Shown here piece by piece: positions 51,361-60,483 of a stretch of DNA of 64,000 bases. This DNA comes from Streptomyces sp. NA02950 (lineage in GTDB: Bacteria; Actinomycetota; Actinomycetes; Streptomycetales; Streptomycetaceae). Location of the stretch: contig NZ_CP054916.1 in the NCBI RefSeq assembly GCF_013364155.1, forward strand, positions 2,293,001 through 2,357,000, written 5' to 3'. Under the pieces are notes generated by a model. It did not search any database. It saw only the letters and a program-made list of their open reading frames with translations, and was not told the origin of the DNA. How positions within the stretch are numbered: position 1 is the stretch's first letter; each line of letters starts with the position of its first letter. A program made the position numbers and the translations under genes.

Positions 51361-53910
51361 ATGACGGCTGACCCCATCGCACCCACCGCCACCTACCGGT
51401 TACAGCTCCAGCCCGGTTTCCCCTTCGAGGCGGCACGGCGGGCCGTACCGTACCTGGCCTCGCTCGGCGTCTCCCATCTGCATCTGTCCCCCGTGCTGGA
51501 GGCCCGGCCCGGCTCCACCCACGGCTACGACGTGGTGGACCACTCGGCCGTCCGGGCCGAGCTGGGCGGTGAGCGGGGGCTGCGGTCGCTCGCCCGTACG
51601 GCGCGGGCGCACGGGCTCGGGCTGATCGTCGACATCGTTCCGAACCACATGGCCGCGCCCGTGCCCGAGCGGCTCAACCGGCCCCTGTGGGAGGTGCTGC
51701 GGGAGGGGCCCGCCTCGCCGTACGCGCGCTGGTTCGACATCGACTGGGCGGAGCACGGCGGAAAGGTGCTGCTGCCGGTGCTCGGCGGCCCGCTCGGCGA
51801 GGAGCTCAAACGGCTGGCGGTGGAGGGCGAGGGGGACGACGCGGTCCTCCGCTACCACGACCACACCGTCCCGCTGCGGCCCGGCACCGCGGGGCTGCCG
51901 CTGCCCGAGCTGCTGGACGCCCAGTGGTACCGGCTGGGCTGGTGGCGGCTGGCCCGTACCGAGCTCAACTACCGGCGCTTCTTCACCATCTCCGAGCTGA
52001 TCGCGGTGCGGGCGGAGGACCCGGAGGTGTTCGCGGCGACCCACGCCAAGCTGCTGGAGCTGGTGCGCGACGGGGTGATCGACGGGCTCCGGGTGGACCA
52101 CCCGGACGGCCTCGCCGACCCGGCCGGCTATCTGCGGCGGCTGGACCGGGAGGTGCGGGCCGCGACGGCGGATACAACGGTGGGCGGTGGCCGGTGGACC
52201 GTCGTGGAGAAGATCCTCGCCCGGAACGAACGGCTGCCCGCCGACTGGCCGGTGGCCGGAACCACCGGCTACGACGCGCTGCACCACATCGACGGGCTCT
52301 TCCTCGACCCGGACGGACCGGCCGCGCTGGCCATGATCTACCAGGACCTCACGGCGGCGGGGGCGGACGAGGGCGGCGACTGGGCCGCCACCGTGCGCCG
52401 CGCCGCGCGGGAGGTGGTGACGCATGAGCTGGCCGCCGAGGTGGCGCGGCTGGTGCGGACGGCGTCCCGGATCTGTGACGCCTCGCCCCGGCTGCGCGAC
52501 CACGCGCCCTGGGCGCTGCGCACGGCCGTGCGCGAGCTGCTGGTGCGGCTGCCCGTCTACCGCCCGTACGCCGTCGTCGGAACGCCCGCACCGGACGGGG
52601 ACGCCGCGCTGCTGGAGGAGGCGGCGCGGGGCGCCAGGACGGCGTTCGCGGTGGCGGAGGAGGCCCGGGCCGTGGACACCGTGCGGGACGCGGCGCTCGG
52701 CAGGCTCGGCGACGGACCGCACCACCGGGACTTCTGCGCGCGCTTCGCACAGACCGCGGCGGCGCTGCGCGCCAAGTCGGTCGAGGACACCGCCTTCTAC
52801 CGCCACACCCCGCTGCTCTCGGCGGCGGAGGTGGGCGGCGACCCGGGGCGCCCGGCCGTCCCGGCCGAGGAGTTCCACGCCTTCGCCGCCCGGCTGCTGC
52901 GCGACTGGCCCGCCACCGGAACGGTGCTGTCCACCCATGACACCAAGCGCAGCGCGGACGTCCGGGCGCGGATCGCGGCGCTGACCCAGTCCCCGGAGTG
53001 GTGGGGGCGGCTGATGGCGGGCCTGCTGGCGAAGGCACGGGCGGCGGGTGAGCGGGACGGGACGGCGGCCCCCGACGCCCCTGTGGTGTGGACGGCGTGG
53101 CAGACCGCGCTCGGCCTGGGCCACGCGGACACCGCGCGGCTGGTCCCGGCGGTGCTCAAGGGCGTACGGGAGTCGGGGCTGCGCACCACCTGGACGGAGC
53201 GGGACCCGGCGTACGAGGAGGCGGTGGCCGCCTATCTGGAGTCGGCGGAGGGACCGGGCGACCCCGCGGCGCCGGTGTGGGCGGAGATCGCCGCCGAACT
53301 CGACGCCCCGGCCCGGGTGATCGCGCTGGGCGCCGCGTTGGTGCAGCTGACCATGCCGGGCGTGCCCGATCTCTACATGGGCACCGAGCACCTCTACCGC
53401 GCCCTGGTCGACCCGGACAACCGCCGCCCGCCCGAGCCGCGCCCGGAGGCGCTGGTCGCCCTGGACGCGGGACGGGAGGCGGACGGGGTGTCCGCCGAGA
53501 AGCTGCTGCTGACCTCGGCGGCACTACGGCTGCGGCGGGAACACCCGGAGTGGTTCGGCGCGGGAAGCGGCTATGTGCCGCTACGGGCCGAGGGCCCGGC
53601 CGCCGCCCACTGTGTGGCCTTCGCCCGGGTCCCCGGCGCGGCCGCGGGTGGCGGAAGCGGTGAAGGGGCCGGAAGCCGAGAAGGAAACGGGGGCCGTGAG
53701 GGGAGCGGAAGCCGTGAAGGGGGCGGGGCGGTCACGGTGGTCACCCGGTTGTCGCGGCGCCTGGCCGCGGCGGGCGGCTGGGGCACCACCCGCCTGCCGC
53801 TGCCGCCCGGCCGCTGGCGGGATCTGCTGACGGGCCGCAGGGTCGAAGGCGCCTGCCCGCTGGGGGAACTCCTGGCCCGCCTCCCGGTGGCCCTGCTGAT
53901 GCGCGAGTGA
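51361..53910 (+). CDS. treY: Maltooligosyltrehalose synthase TreY
   Basis: This 849-aa GH13 enzyme converts the reducing-end alpha-1,4 bond of maltodextrins into the alpha-1,1 trehalosyl bond. The start TATYRLQLQPGFPFEAARRA is the family signature. Catalytic residues are Asp246 (DGLRVDHPDGL) and Glu283 (TVVEKILARNE). A Gly/Ser/Glu/Arg-rich low-complexity insert (about residues 760-785) near the C-terminus is encoded by degenerate repeats at 53640-53730. It starts at ATG 51361 and works with treZ located 6.6 kb downstream. Confidence 0.95.
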   Translation: MTADPIAPTATYRLQLQPGFPFEAARRAVPYLASLGVSHLHLSPVLEARPGSTHGYDVVDHSAVRAELGGERGLRSLARTARAHGLGLIVDIVPNHMAAPVPERLNRPLWEVLREGPASPYARWFDIDWAEHGGKVLLPVLGGPLGEELKRLAVEGEGDDAVLRYHDHTVPLRPGTAGLPLPELLDAQWYRLGWWRLARTELNYRRFFTISELIAVRAEDPEVFAATHAKLLELVRDGVIDGLRVDHPDGLADPAGYLRRLDREVRAATADTTVGGGRWTVVEKILARNERLPADWPVAGTTGYDALHHIDGLFLDPDGPAALAMIYQDLTAAGADEGGDWAATVRRAAREVVTHELAAEVARLVRTASRICDASPRLRDHAPWALRTAVRELLVRLPVYRPYAVVGTPAPDGDAALLEEAARGARTAFAVAEEARAVDTVRDAALGRLGDGPHHRDFCARFAQTAAALRAKSVEDTAFYRHTPLLSAAEVGGDPGRPAVPAEEFHAFAARLLRDWPATGTVLSTHDTKRSADVRARIAALTQSPEWWGRLMAGLLAKARAAGERDGTAAPDAPVVWTAWQTALGLGHADTARLVPAVLKGVRESGLRTTWTERDPAYEEAVAAYLESAEGPGDPAAPVWAEIAAELDAPARVIALGAALVQLTMPGVPDLYMGTEHLYRALVDPDNRRPPEPRPEALVALDAGREADGVSAEKLLLTSAALRLRREHPEWFGAGSGYVPLRAEGPAAAHCVAFARVPGAAAGGGSGEGAGSREGNGGREGSGSREGGGAVTVVTRLSRRLAAAGGWGTTRLPLPPGRWRDLLTGRRVEGACPLGELLARLPVALLMRE

Positions 53911-54209
53911 GGTGGCGGGCCCGGTTGGAGGGCTGTAGCGCCCAACGGCGGAGCGGGTTGGCGCGCGGTGGCGGACGGCCCGAGGCGCGGCCGTCCGGCA
54001 CCGCGCGGACGGACAGCCCGAGGCGCCCGACCGCCCGACGCCCCCGGACCGCCTCACCGGGGCCCGACCCGCCATGCGGCACCAGGGACTGGCGAGGCGG
54101 TGACCCGACCACCACCGCGGGGACGGACAGTCGGAGGGCATCCGACGCCGAACGGCTGCCGACCGTGGACGGCCGGTCAGGCCGTCAACGGCGGCCCGGA
54201 CGGGTGGGC
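53911..54209. other. Gap without recognised gene
   Basis: This 299-bp gap between treY and the convergent LysR gene is GC-rich with CGG/GACGG-type short repetitions. I see no ORF with coding bias, RNA gene or strong terminator. Confidence 0.6.
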
Positions 54210-55115
54210 TTACGCCCCGGCGGCCGGGGCCGCCGCCGTTCGGTCCAGCCGTGCCGTGCGGCTGAGCAGGGTGACAAAGGCGGCGGCCGCTCCGGTCAGG
54301 GACACCCGCGAGAACGCGGCCAGCTCTCGGTGCCACGGCGGGTCCAGGGGCACCGCCGTGGCACCGTGCCCGGCGGCCACATGCGCGGGGGTGACGACGA
54401 TGCCCGCACCGGCGGACGCCATCCGCACGGCGGTCGAGGAGTGCTCGGTGTGCACCCCGTCGCGCGGGACGAACCCCGCCCGCTGACAGGCCAGATCCAG
54501 AAAGCGGCGCCCTTCGACCACCGGCTCCAGCGCACAGCGCACCCAGTCACGGTCCGCCAGCTCCTCCAGCCGTATGGACTTCCGCCCGGCCAGCGGGTCC
54601 CCGTCCGGGACAACGACGACGATCTCCTCCCGGCCCAGGGGGGCAACGGGCCCCGGCCAGTCCTTCGGACGGTGGCCGATGGCGAGGTCGGCCACCCCGC
54701 GCTCCATCCGCTCGCACAGCTCGTCGCCGGTGGCGTACTCGCGCACCAGCAGCCGCACGCCCGGACGTTCACGGCGCCAGTGGGCGAAGACCTCGGGCAG
54801 CACGCCGACCGCGAGGGCGTGCAGGGTGGCGATGTGCAGTTCGCCACCTTCGGTCCCGGCCGCGGCCCGTGCCGCGCGCCGCGCCTGCCGGGCGCTGCGC
54901 ACCGCCCGTTCGGCATGCGGCAGATAGGCCCGCCCCATCGGCGTCAGCCGTACCCCGCGCGAGAGCCGCTCCAGCAGCGGTCCGCCGACCTCTGCCTCCA
55001 GGGCCTTGACCTGGTGCGACAGCGTCGGCTGACTGACCCCCAGCAGTTCGGCGGCGGCGGTGAAGGAGTCCTCCTCGACCACCGTGACCAGATATTCCAT
55101 CTGCCGCAGACTCAT
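54210..55115 (-). CDS. LysR-family transcriptional regulator
   Basis: This 301-aa regulator has an N-terminal winged HTH (LRQMEYLVTVVEEDSFTAAA then LLGVSQPTLSHQVKALEAEV, residues 1-60) and a periplasmic-binding-type effector domain (residues 90-300). ATG 55115 follows GGGGGAG. The alternative ATG 55133 lacks a ribosome site. LysR regulators typically control the divergent gene, here the flavoprotein, with which it shares a compact AT-rich promoter. Confidence 0.92.
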   Translation of the reverse strand: MSLRQMEYLVTVVEEDSFTAAAELLGVSQPTLSHQVKALEAEVGGPLLERLSRGVRLTPMGRAYLPHAERAVRSARQARRAARAAAGTEGGELHIATLHALAVGVLPEVFAHWRRERPGVRLLVREYATGDELCERMERGVADLAIGHRPKDWPGPVAPLGREEIVVVVPDGDPLAGRKSIRLEELADRDWVRCALEPVVEGRRFLDLACQRAGFVPRDGVHTEHSSTAVRMASAGAGIVVTPAHVAAGHGATAVPLDPPWHRELAAFSRVSLTGAAAAFVTLLSRTARLDRTAAAPAAGA

Positions 55116-55128
55116 CCGCTCCCCCTGT

Positions 55129-55183
55129 GCCATGCAGCTATGCCATGCAGAGAATCCATCGGAACTATAAAAACTATGCCTTG
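55129..55183. promoter_or_regulatory. Divergent LysR/flavoprotein promoter with repeats
   Basis: GCCATGCAG is repeated at 55129-55137 and 55142-55150. ACTATAAAAACTAT (55164-55177) carries a direct ACTAT repeat and TATAGT on the leftward strand, a good -10 hexamer. This AT-rich island in a 72% GC genome is the likely LysR binding and promoter region for both genes. Confidence 0.55.
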
Positions 55184-55218
55184 GACTCATACCGCGCCCC
55201 GGGCGGAGGCTTACGTCC

Positions 55219-56736
55219 ATGGATGAGACCGACGTCATCGTCATCGGGGGCGGCACCGGCGGCTACAGCACCGCACTGCGCGCCGCCGCCCTGGGCCTGG
55301 AAGTGGTGCTCGCCGAACGCGATCTGATCGGCGGCACCTGTCTGCACCGCGGCTGTATCCCCAGCAAGGCCATGCTGCACGCCGCCGAACTGGTCGACGG
55401 CATCGCGGAGGCGCGGGAGCGCTGGGGCGTCAAGGCGTCCCTGGACGCGGTGGACTGGCCCGCCCTGACCGCGACCCGTGACGACATCGTGGCCCGCAAC
55501 CACCGCGGGGTGGAGGGCACTCTCTCCCACGCCGGTGTCCGTGTGGTGCCCGGCACCGCCGCCCTGACCGGCCCCCGAACGGTCCGCATCGAGCCGGTGA
55601 CCGCCACCGGACCGGGCGGAGCGGCCGCTGCCGGAGACGACGGGCGGCGGGTCAGCCAGTGGACCGCACGCCGCGGCATCGTGGTGGCCACCGGCTCCCG
55701 GCCCCGCACCCTCCCGGGTCTGGCACCGGACGGCCGACGGGTCGTCACCAGCGATGACGCCCTCTTCGCACCCGGCCTCCCCACCTCCGTCCTGGTGCTG
55801 GGCGGAGGCGCCATCGGGGTCGAATACGCCTCACTGCACCGCTCCATGGGGGCGCGGGTCACCCTGGTCGAGGCGGCGGACCGGCTGCTCCCCCTGGAGG
55901 ACGCCGATGTCAGCCGCCATCTCACCCGCGGGCTGAAGCGACGCGGTATCGAGGTGCTGACGGGTGCCCGGCTGGAGGAGGCCGAGCCGTACGAGGACGG
56001 GGTGCGCGCCACCGTCCGCACGGCCCGCGGCGAGGTGCGGACCCTGGACGTCGAGCGGCTGCTCGTGGCCGTCGGCCGTACCCCGGTCACCGACGGGCTG
56101 GACCTCGCCGCCGCCGGACTCGCCACCGACGAGCGCGGTTTCCTCGCCCCCGCCGACTGGTCGCGGCTGGAGACCGCGGTACCGGGCATCCATGCCGTCG
56201 GCGATCTGCTTCCTCCCCCTTCTCTCGGACTGGCCCATGCCTCCTTCGCGGAAGGCCTGGTGGTGGCCGAGACCCTGGCGGGCGGTACACCCCGCCCCGT
56301 GGACTACGACGCCGTGCCCCGCGTGACCTACTCCAGTCCGCAGACCGCCTCCGTCGGCCTCTCGGAGGCGGCGGCCCGGGCCCGTGCGGGCGATGACGCG
56401 GTGGCGGTCAACACCATGCCGCTGACCGCCGTGGCCAAGGGCATGGTGCACGGGCAGGGCGGCATGGTGAAGGTGGTCGCCGAGCGGACGGCAGAATCCG
56501 GAGCGGCGGGATCCGGAGCGGCGGGATCCGGAGCGGCGGGATCAGCCGGGCGGGTCCTCGGTGTTCATCTCGTGGGCCCGCATGTCTCGGAAATGATCGC
56601 GGAGAGCCAGCTCATCATCGGATGGGACGCCGAACCCGGCGATGTGGCCCAGCACATCCACCCGCACCCCACCCTCTCCGAGGCCGTCGGCGAGACCTAC
56701 CTCACTCTGGCCGGGCGCGGTCTGCATCAGCACTGA
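55219..56736 (+). CDS. Dihydrolipoamide dehydrogenase-like flavoprotein
   Basis: This 505-aa disulfide oxidoreductase has FAD motif VIVIGGGTGGYSTALRAAAL, redox cysteines Cys41/Cys46 (GGTCLHRGCIPSKAM), NAD(P) motif VLVLGGGAIGVEYASLHRSM, and the second FAD motif HAVGDLLPPPSLGLAHASFA. The C-terminal HIHPHPTLSE near 483 retains the catalytic His-Glu of lipoamide dehydrogenases. A 15-residue Ser/Gly/Ala repeat insert near 427-442 interrupts the interface domain. It probably uses lipoamide or a related disulfide. Divergent LysR control is likely. Confidence 0.88.
   Translation: MDETDVIVIGGGTGGYSTALRAAALGLEVVLAERDLIGGTCLHRGCIPSKAMLHAAELVDGIAEARERWGVKASLDAVDWPALTATRDDIVARNHRGVEGTLSHAGVRVVPGTAALTGPRTVRIEPVTATGPGGAAAAGDDGRRVSQWTARRGIVVATGSRPRTLPGLAPDGRRVVTSDDALFAPGLPTSVLVLGGGAIGVEYASLHRSMGARVTLVEAADRLLPLEDADVSRHLTRGLKRRGIEVLTGARLEEAEPYEDGVRATVRTARGEVRTLDVERLLVAVGRTPVTDGLDLAAAGLATDERGFLAPADWSRLETAVPGIHAVGDLLPPPSLGLAHASFAEGLVVAETLAGGTPRPVDYDAVPRVTYSSPQTASVGLSEAAARARAGDDAVAVNTMPLTAVAKGMVHGQGGMVKVVAERTAESGAAGSGAAGSGAAGSAGRVLGVHLVGPHVSEMIAESQLIIGWDAEPGDVAQHIHPHPTLSEAVGETYLTLAGRGLHQH
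56496..56540. repeat. Triplicated 15-bp unit inside the flavoprotein gene
   Basis: ATCCGGAGCGGCGGG is repeated three times exactly at 56496, 56511 and 56526, adding SGAAG units to the protein. Exact identity suggests recent expansion. Confidence 0.85.
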
Positions 56737-56986
56737 CCGATGCCCCGCCCTCCCCTGCCGCGGATATCTTCGGGCCCGCGGGCCGCCCGGCCATCTCCTC
56801 CGCCACCACGACCAGGATGACGCCGAGCACCAGGATCACCGCGCTCGCGATCCACTCGTGGCCGTCGACCAGGGGCAGACGGCCCAGCAGACCCCAGAAC
56901 CGGAACCAGCCCACGAGCTCGTGCACCAGCCCGGCGAGGCCCCAGAACACGAGGAGCGATCCCGCCCCCTCCCATACCTTCTTCAT
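56702..56986 (-). CDS. Small membrane protein, hypothetical
   Basis: This 94-aa protein has two membrane segments (GSLLVFWGLAGLVHELVGWF at 8-30 and WIASAVILVLGVILVVVAEE at 45-65) and a soluble Ala/Gly/Asp-rich tail. ATG 56986. The 3' end overlaps the convergent flavoprotein gene by 35 bp. No family is recognised. Confidence 0.7.
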   Translation of the reverse strand: MKKVWEGAGSLLVFWGLAGLVHELVGWFRFWGLLGRLPLVDGHEWIASAVILVLGVILVVVAEEMAGRPAGPKISAAGEGGASVSADADRARPE

Positions 56987-57110
56987 GCTTCGAGGCTAGG
57001 CAGCGGGCCGGGGGCGGCGGATCGGCCGAAGGTATCGCGCCGCCCGACTTTGGTCGCTTCCCCGGCCGAGAGCGGCGACGCCGCCCCCGCCCGTCATTAC
57101 ATTCCTCCGT

Positions 57111-58493
57111 ATGGGCAGTTCACCGACCACGCGTCCACCGCGCCGCACCGTACGCGACTGGTTCGTCGACCCCAGCATCATCGTGCTGGCGGCGTTCTTC
57201 TCGCTCCTCGCCTCCACGACGGTGGCCGAGGATCCGTCGGTGTCCGACGACGCGCTGTTCGCCGATGTGAGCGCCGGGGCGCTGGCCTGTCTCGCGCTCT
57301 GGCAACGGCGCCGGTGGCCGGTGGGGCTCGCGCTGACCCTGCTGGCCGTCGGCACCGTCTCGTTCTACACATCGGGGCCGCTGCTGGTGGCGGTGTTCAC
57401 CGTCGCCGTCCACCGACCCCTGCGCACCGTCGGGCTCGTCGGCGTGGCGTCCGTCGCGCAGTCGCTGACCGGCCCGGCCGTGCGCCCCGACCCGGATCTG
57501 GGCTACGTCGAGTCGGTGCTGCTGGGCGCGGTGCTGTTCAGCGGGGTCATCGGCTGGGGCATGTTCGTGCGCTCCCGCCGCCAGTTGCTGGAATCCCTGC
57601 GCGAGCGCGCGCTGCGCGCGGAGTCCGAGGCGGCGCTGCGCGCCGAGCGGAGCCAGCGGCTGACCCGTGAGCGGATCGCCCGGGAGATGCACGATGTGCT
57701 CGCGCACCGGCTCTCCCTGCTGAGTGTGCACGCGGGCGCGCTGGAGTACCGCCCGGACGCCTCCCCCGACGAAGTCGCCCGCGCCGCCGGGGTGATCCGC
57801 CACAGCGCCCACCAGGCGCTCCAGGATCTGCGTGAGGTGATCGGGGTGCTGCGGGCCCCGGACAGCGATCCCGCGGACCCGTCTCCCCCCGACCGGCCGC
57901 AGCCCGCCCTCACCGATCTGCCGCGGCTGGTCGAGGAGTCGCGGCAGGCCGGGATGAGGGTCACGCTGCGGGAGAAGATCGGCGGCGCGTCGGGGGCGGA
58001 GTCGGTGCCGGGCGCCACGGGCCGTACGGCGTACCGGATCGTCCAGGAGGGGCTGACCAACGCCCGTAAGCACGCCCCGTACGCCGAGGTGACGGTGGTG
58101 ACGGCCGGGAGGAGGGGCGAGGGGCTGACCGTGGAGATCCGCAATCCGCTCCACCGTCCGGTGCCCCCACCGGCCCGCCCCGCGGCGCGTGAGCCGGTGC
58201 CCGCCGGGGATCGGGGATCTGACGCCCCGACGGCCGCCGCGACGCCCGCACAGACTGCCGTGACAGCAGAGACTCCCGTGACAGCGGAGACTCCCGTGAC
58301 CGCACCGGCTCCCATGACCGCCCCCGCTCCCGGGGCTCCCGGCCCCGTCCCCGCGCCCCCGGCCATCCCCGGCGCGGGCCGGGGGCTCATCGGGCTCGCC
58401 GAGCGCGCGGAACTGACGGGCGGACGGCTGGAGAGCGGGCCGTCCGGCCGTGGCGACTTCCGGCTCTACGCATGGCTACCGTGGCCCGCATGA
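57111..58493 (+). CDS. NarL-type sensor histidine kinase
   Basis: This 460-aa kinase has four to five N-terminal membrane helices (residues 20-160), a HisKA_3 dimerisation domain with phospho-acceptor His194 (IAREMHDVLAHRLSLLSVHA) and a HATPase_c domain (AYRIVQEGLTNARKHAPYAE). A Pro/Ala/Thr repeat region of about 80 residues splits the ATPase domain before GAGRGLIGLAERAELTGG. ATG 57111 has no ribosome site, so the mRNA may be leaderless. The 3' end overlaps the response-regulator start by 4 bp. Confidence 0.92.
   Translation: MGSSPTTRPPRRTVRDWFVDPSIIVLAAFFSLLASTTVAEDPSVSDDALFADVSAGALACLALWQRRRWPVGLALTLLAVGTVSFYTSGPLLVAVFTVAVHRPLRTVGLVGVASVAQSLTGPAVRPDPDLGYVESVLLGAVLFSGVIGWGMFVRSRRQLLESLRERALRAESEAALRAERSQRLTRERIAREMHDVLAHRLSLLSVHAGALEYRPDASPDEVARAAGVIRHSAHQALQDLREVIGVLRAPDSDPADPSPPDRPQPALTDLPRLVEESRQAGMRVTLREKIGGASGAESVPGATGRTAYRIVQEGLTNARKHAPYAEVTVVTAGRRGEGLTVEIRNPLHRPVPPPARPAAREPVPAGDRGSDAPTAAATPAQTAVTAETPVTAETPVTAPAPMTAPAPGAPGPVPAPPAIPGAGRGLIGLAERAELTGGRLESGPSGRGDFRLYAWLPWPA
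58260..58331. repeat. 18-bp degenerate repeats inside the kinase gene
   Basis: Four 18-bp units (58260, 58278, 58296, 58314) encode VTAETP/VTAPAP/MTAPAP-like hexads in the kinase's low-complexity linker. The first two differ by one base. Confidence 0.75.
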
Positions 58494-59230
58494 GTCATTC
58501 CGCGCCGGACTCCCCCGCGCCCACCCCGGCCCCCGGGCCCACCTCCGCCCAGGCCGCGGCGTCCGTCTCCGCCCCCGTCCGGGTGCTGCTCGTCGACGAC
58601 GACGCGCTCGTCCGCGCCGGGCTGCGGCTGATGCTGGGCGGCGCCTGCGGAATCGAGATCGTGGCCGAGGCATCCGACGGTTCCCAGGTCGGGTCCCTGG
58701 TTGACCGGTACGCCCCGGACGTGGTGCTGATGGACATCCGGATGCCCACCGTGGACGGTCTGGCCGCGACCGAGGAGCTGCGGCGGCGCGAACGGCCCCC
58801 GGAGGTCATCATCCTGACCACCTTCAACGCGGATGAGCATGTGCTGCGGGCCCTGCGCGCCGGGGCGGCGGGCTTCGTCCTCAAGGACACCCCGCCCGTG
58901 GAGCTGGTGGCCGCCGTGCTGCGGGTCGCGGAAGGCGATCCGGTGCTGTCCCCCGCGGTGACCCGGCAGCTCATCGAGCAGGTGGCGGGCTCCGGACCAG
59001 ATCCCCGCCGGGGCCGGGCGCGGGAGCTGCTGACCCGGCTGAACGACCGGGAGCGGGAGGTCTCGGTCGCGGTCGGCCAGGGAAAGTCCAACGCGGAGAT
59101 CGCCGCCGCGCTGTTCCTGAGCGTCCCCACCGTCAAAACCCATGTGTCACGGGTCCTCACCAAGCTGGGCCTCAACAACCGTGTCCAGATCGCCCTGTTG
59201 GCCCACGACGCGGGCCTCCTCGACCCATGA
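58490..59230 (+). CDS. NarL/LuxR-type response regulator
   Basis: This 246-aa regulator starts with a Pro/Ala-rich head, a receiver domain (VRVLLVDDDALVRAGLRLML, phospho-Asp82 in VVLMDIRMP, Lys of VLKDTPP) and a LuxR HTH (LNDREREVSVAVGQGKSNAE then PTVKTHVSRVLTKLGLNNRV). ATG 58490 is within the kinase stop codon (ATGA), which couples the pair. ATG 58472 would add six residues. The target genes are unknown. Confidence 0.93.
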   Translation: MSHSAPDSPAPTPAPGPTSAQAAASVSAPVRVLLVDDDALVRAGLRLMLGGACGIEIVAEASDGSQVGSLVDRYAPDVVLMDIRMPTVDGLAATEELRRRERPPEVIILTTFNADEHVLRALRAGAAGFVLKDTPPVELVAAVLRVAEGDPVLSPAVTRQLIEQVAGSGPDPRRGRARELLTRLNDREREVSVAVGQGKSNAEIAAALFLSVPTVKTHVSRVLTKLGLNNRVQIALLAHDAGLLDP

Positions 59231-59328
59231 CACCGCAAGCGGACAGCCGCGGGAAAAGAGGTGGACGCGGAGCCGTCGGGGGTTTTACAGTGCGGGCACG
59301 CCCTTGATCGAGAAAGGAGGCGAGAGCC

Positions 59329-59391
59329 ATGGACACCATGACGACCATTCCGCGCTCCCGCCCCCTATCCGCAGGGCGTATCCGCGTCTGA
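59329..59391 (+). CDS. 20-codon ORF before the acetyltransferase gene
   Basis: ATG 59329 is preceded by AGAAAGGAGG (59311-59320) with an 8-nt spacer, an ideal ribosome site. The peptide starts MDTMTTIPRSRPLSAGRIRV and stops at 59391. It precedes the acetyltransferase start by 46 bp and its stop codon lies in the loop of a 9-bp inverted repeat. A regulatory leader is the simplest reading; the signal sensed is unknown. Confidence 0.55.
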   Translation: MDTMTTIPRSRPLSAGRIRV

Positions 59392-59414
59392 TCAGGTATC
59401 CGACCCGGGAGCGC
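59352..59414 (+). promoter_or_regulatory. Long-range hairpin spanning the short ORF end
   Basis: GCGCTCCCG (59352-59360) and CGGGAGCGC (59406-59414) form a perfect 9-bp stem closing a 45-nt loop that contains the short ORF stop codon. The stem ends 10 bp before the GGAAGGA ribosome site of the next gene, so translation of the ORF would disrupt its left arm. Confidence 0.5.
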
Positions 59415-59437
59415 ATCGCTGTCCCGGAAGGATTCCC

Positions 59438-60346
59438 ATGACCGATCTGGTCATCCGCGCGCTCACCGAGGGCGACGCCCATCTGTTCCACACCCTGCAC
59501 GACCCCGCACTCGTCGGCCGGGGCCGCTTCGGCCGCACCTACGCCACCGTCGGCCAGGGCGGCGAGTACCGCCCCGAGTGGACCTGGGTGGCGCTGCGCG
59601 ACGAGCGCGTCGTGGCCCGCGCCGCCTGGTGGGCCGCGCCCGGCGACACCAAGCCCATCGCGCTGGACTGGTTCGACTTCGCCGACGGCGAGGACGAGGC
59701 CGCCGCCGAACTGCTGCGCACCGCACCGCATCACGCCGAGTACACGCTGATGGTCCCGCCCGGCTGGCGGGACCGGCCCGAGGAGCGGGCGGCGGCGCGG
59801 GCCCGTGTCGACGCCGCCGTGGCGGGCGGGCTGACCCCGCTGGTGGAGCGCTTCCGCTACGAGTGGACGCCCGGCGACGGGCTTCCGGAGCGGCCGGGGC
59901 GGCTGGAGTTCCGGCCGGAGCCCGATGACGCGGTGGTGGCCGAGGTGCTGCGCCGGGTCATGCCGGGCAGCCTCGACGCACACGATCTGAAGGCCATGGC
60001 CGAGGGCGGTATCGAGGCCGCGGTCCGTGAGCTGATGGACTTCCTCACCTGGTGTCCGTCACCGCGTGCCTGGTGGCGGCTTGCGTGGACACCCGGCGGG
60101 GAGGTCGCCGGCATCCAGGTGCCCGCGCACAATCCGAGCGGGCCCTGCGTCGGCTTCATCGGGGTCGTCGCCGAGCACCGCGGCCACGGCTATGCGTACG
60201 ACCTGCTGGTGGAGTGCACCCACGACCTGGTGGAACGGGGCGCCGCCACGATCGCTGCCGCGACCGACCAGGGCAACGCCCCCATGGCCGCGCACTTCAC
60301 CAGGGCGGGCTATCCCGTCACCCAGGAGGTCATCGACCTCGTGTGA
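59438..60346 (+). CDS. GNAT-family N-acetyltransferase
   Basis: This 302-aa protein carries two GNAT-related halves; the C-terminal half has the acetyl-CoA motif VGFIGVVAEHRGHGYAYDLL and the terminal TDQGNAPMAAHFTRAGY. The N-terminal half (residues 1-150) is an unusual extension that may be a degenerate GNAT domain. ATG 59438 follows GGAAGGAT. The substrate is unknown. Confidence 0.87.
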   Translation: MTDLVIRALTEGDAHLFHTLHDPALVGRGRFGRTYATVGQGGEYRPEWTWVALRDERVVARAAWWAAPGDTKPIALDWFDFADGEDEAAAELLRTAPHHAEYTLMVPPGWRDRPEERAAARARVDAAVAGGLTPLVERFRYEWTPGDGLPERPGRLEFRPEPDDAVVAEVLRRVMPGSLDAHDLKAMAEGGIEAAVRELMDFLTWCPSPRAWWRLAWTPGGEVAGIQVPAHNPSGPCVGFIGVVAEHRGHGYAYDLLVECTHDLVERGAATIAAATDQGNAPMAAHFTRAGYPVTQEVIDLV

Positions 60347-60483
60347 CCGGCGCCCCGGTTGATCGGCCGGCGGGCTGACCGGTCGGCGGGCCGGCCGGTT
60401 GACCGGTGTTGTCCTGCTGCGTCCCGGCACCGCGTCCCCCAGCATGGTCGGGAACCTCGGGCGACGCCACGAGGTGAGCGGCC

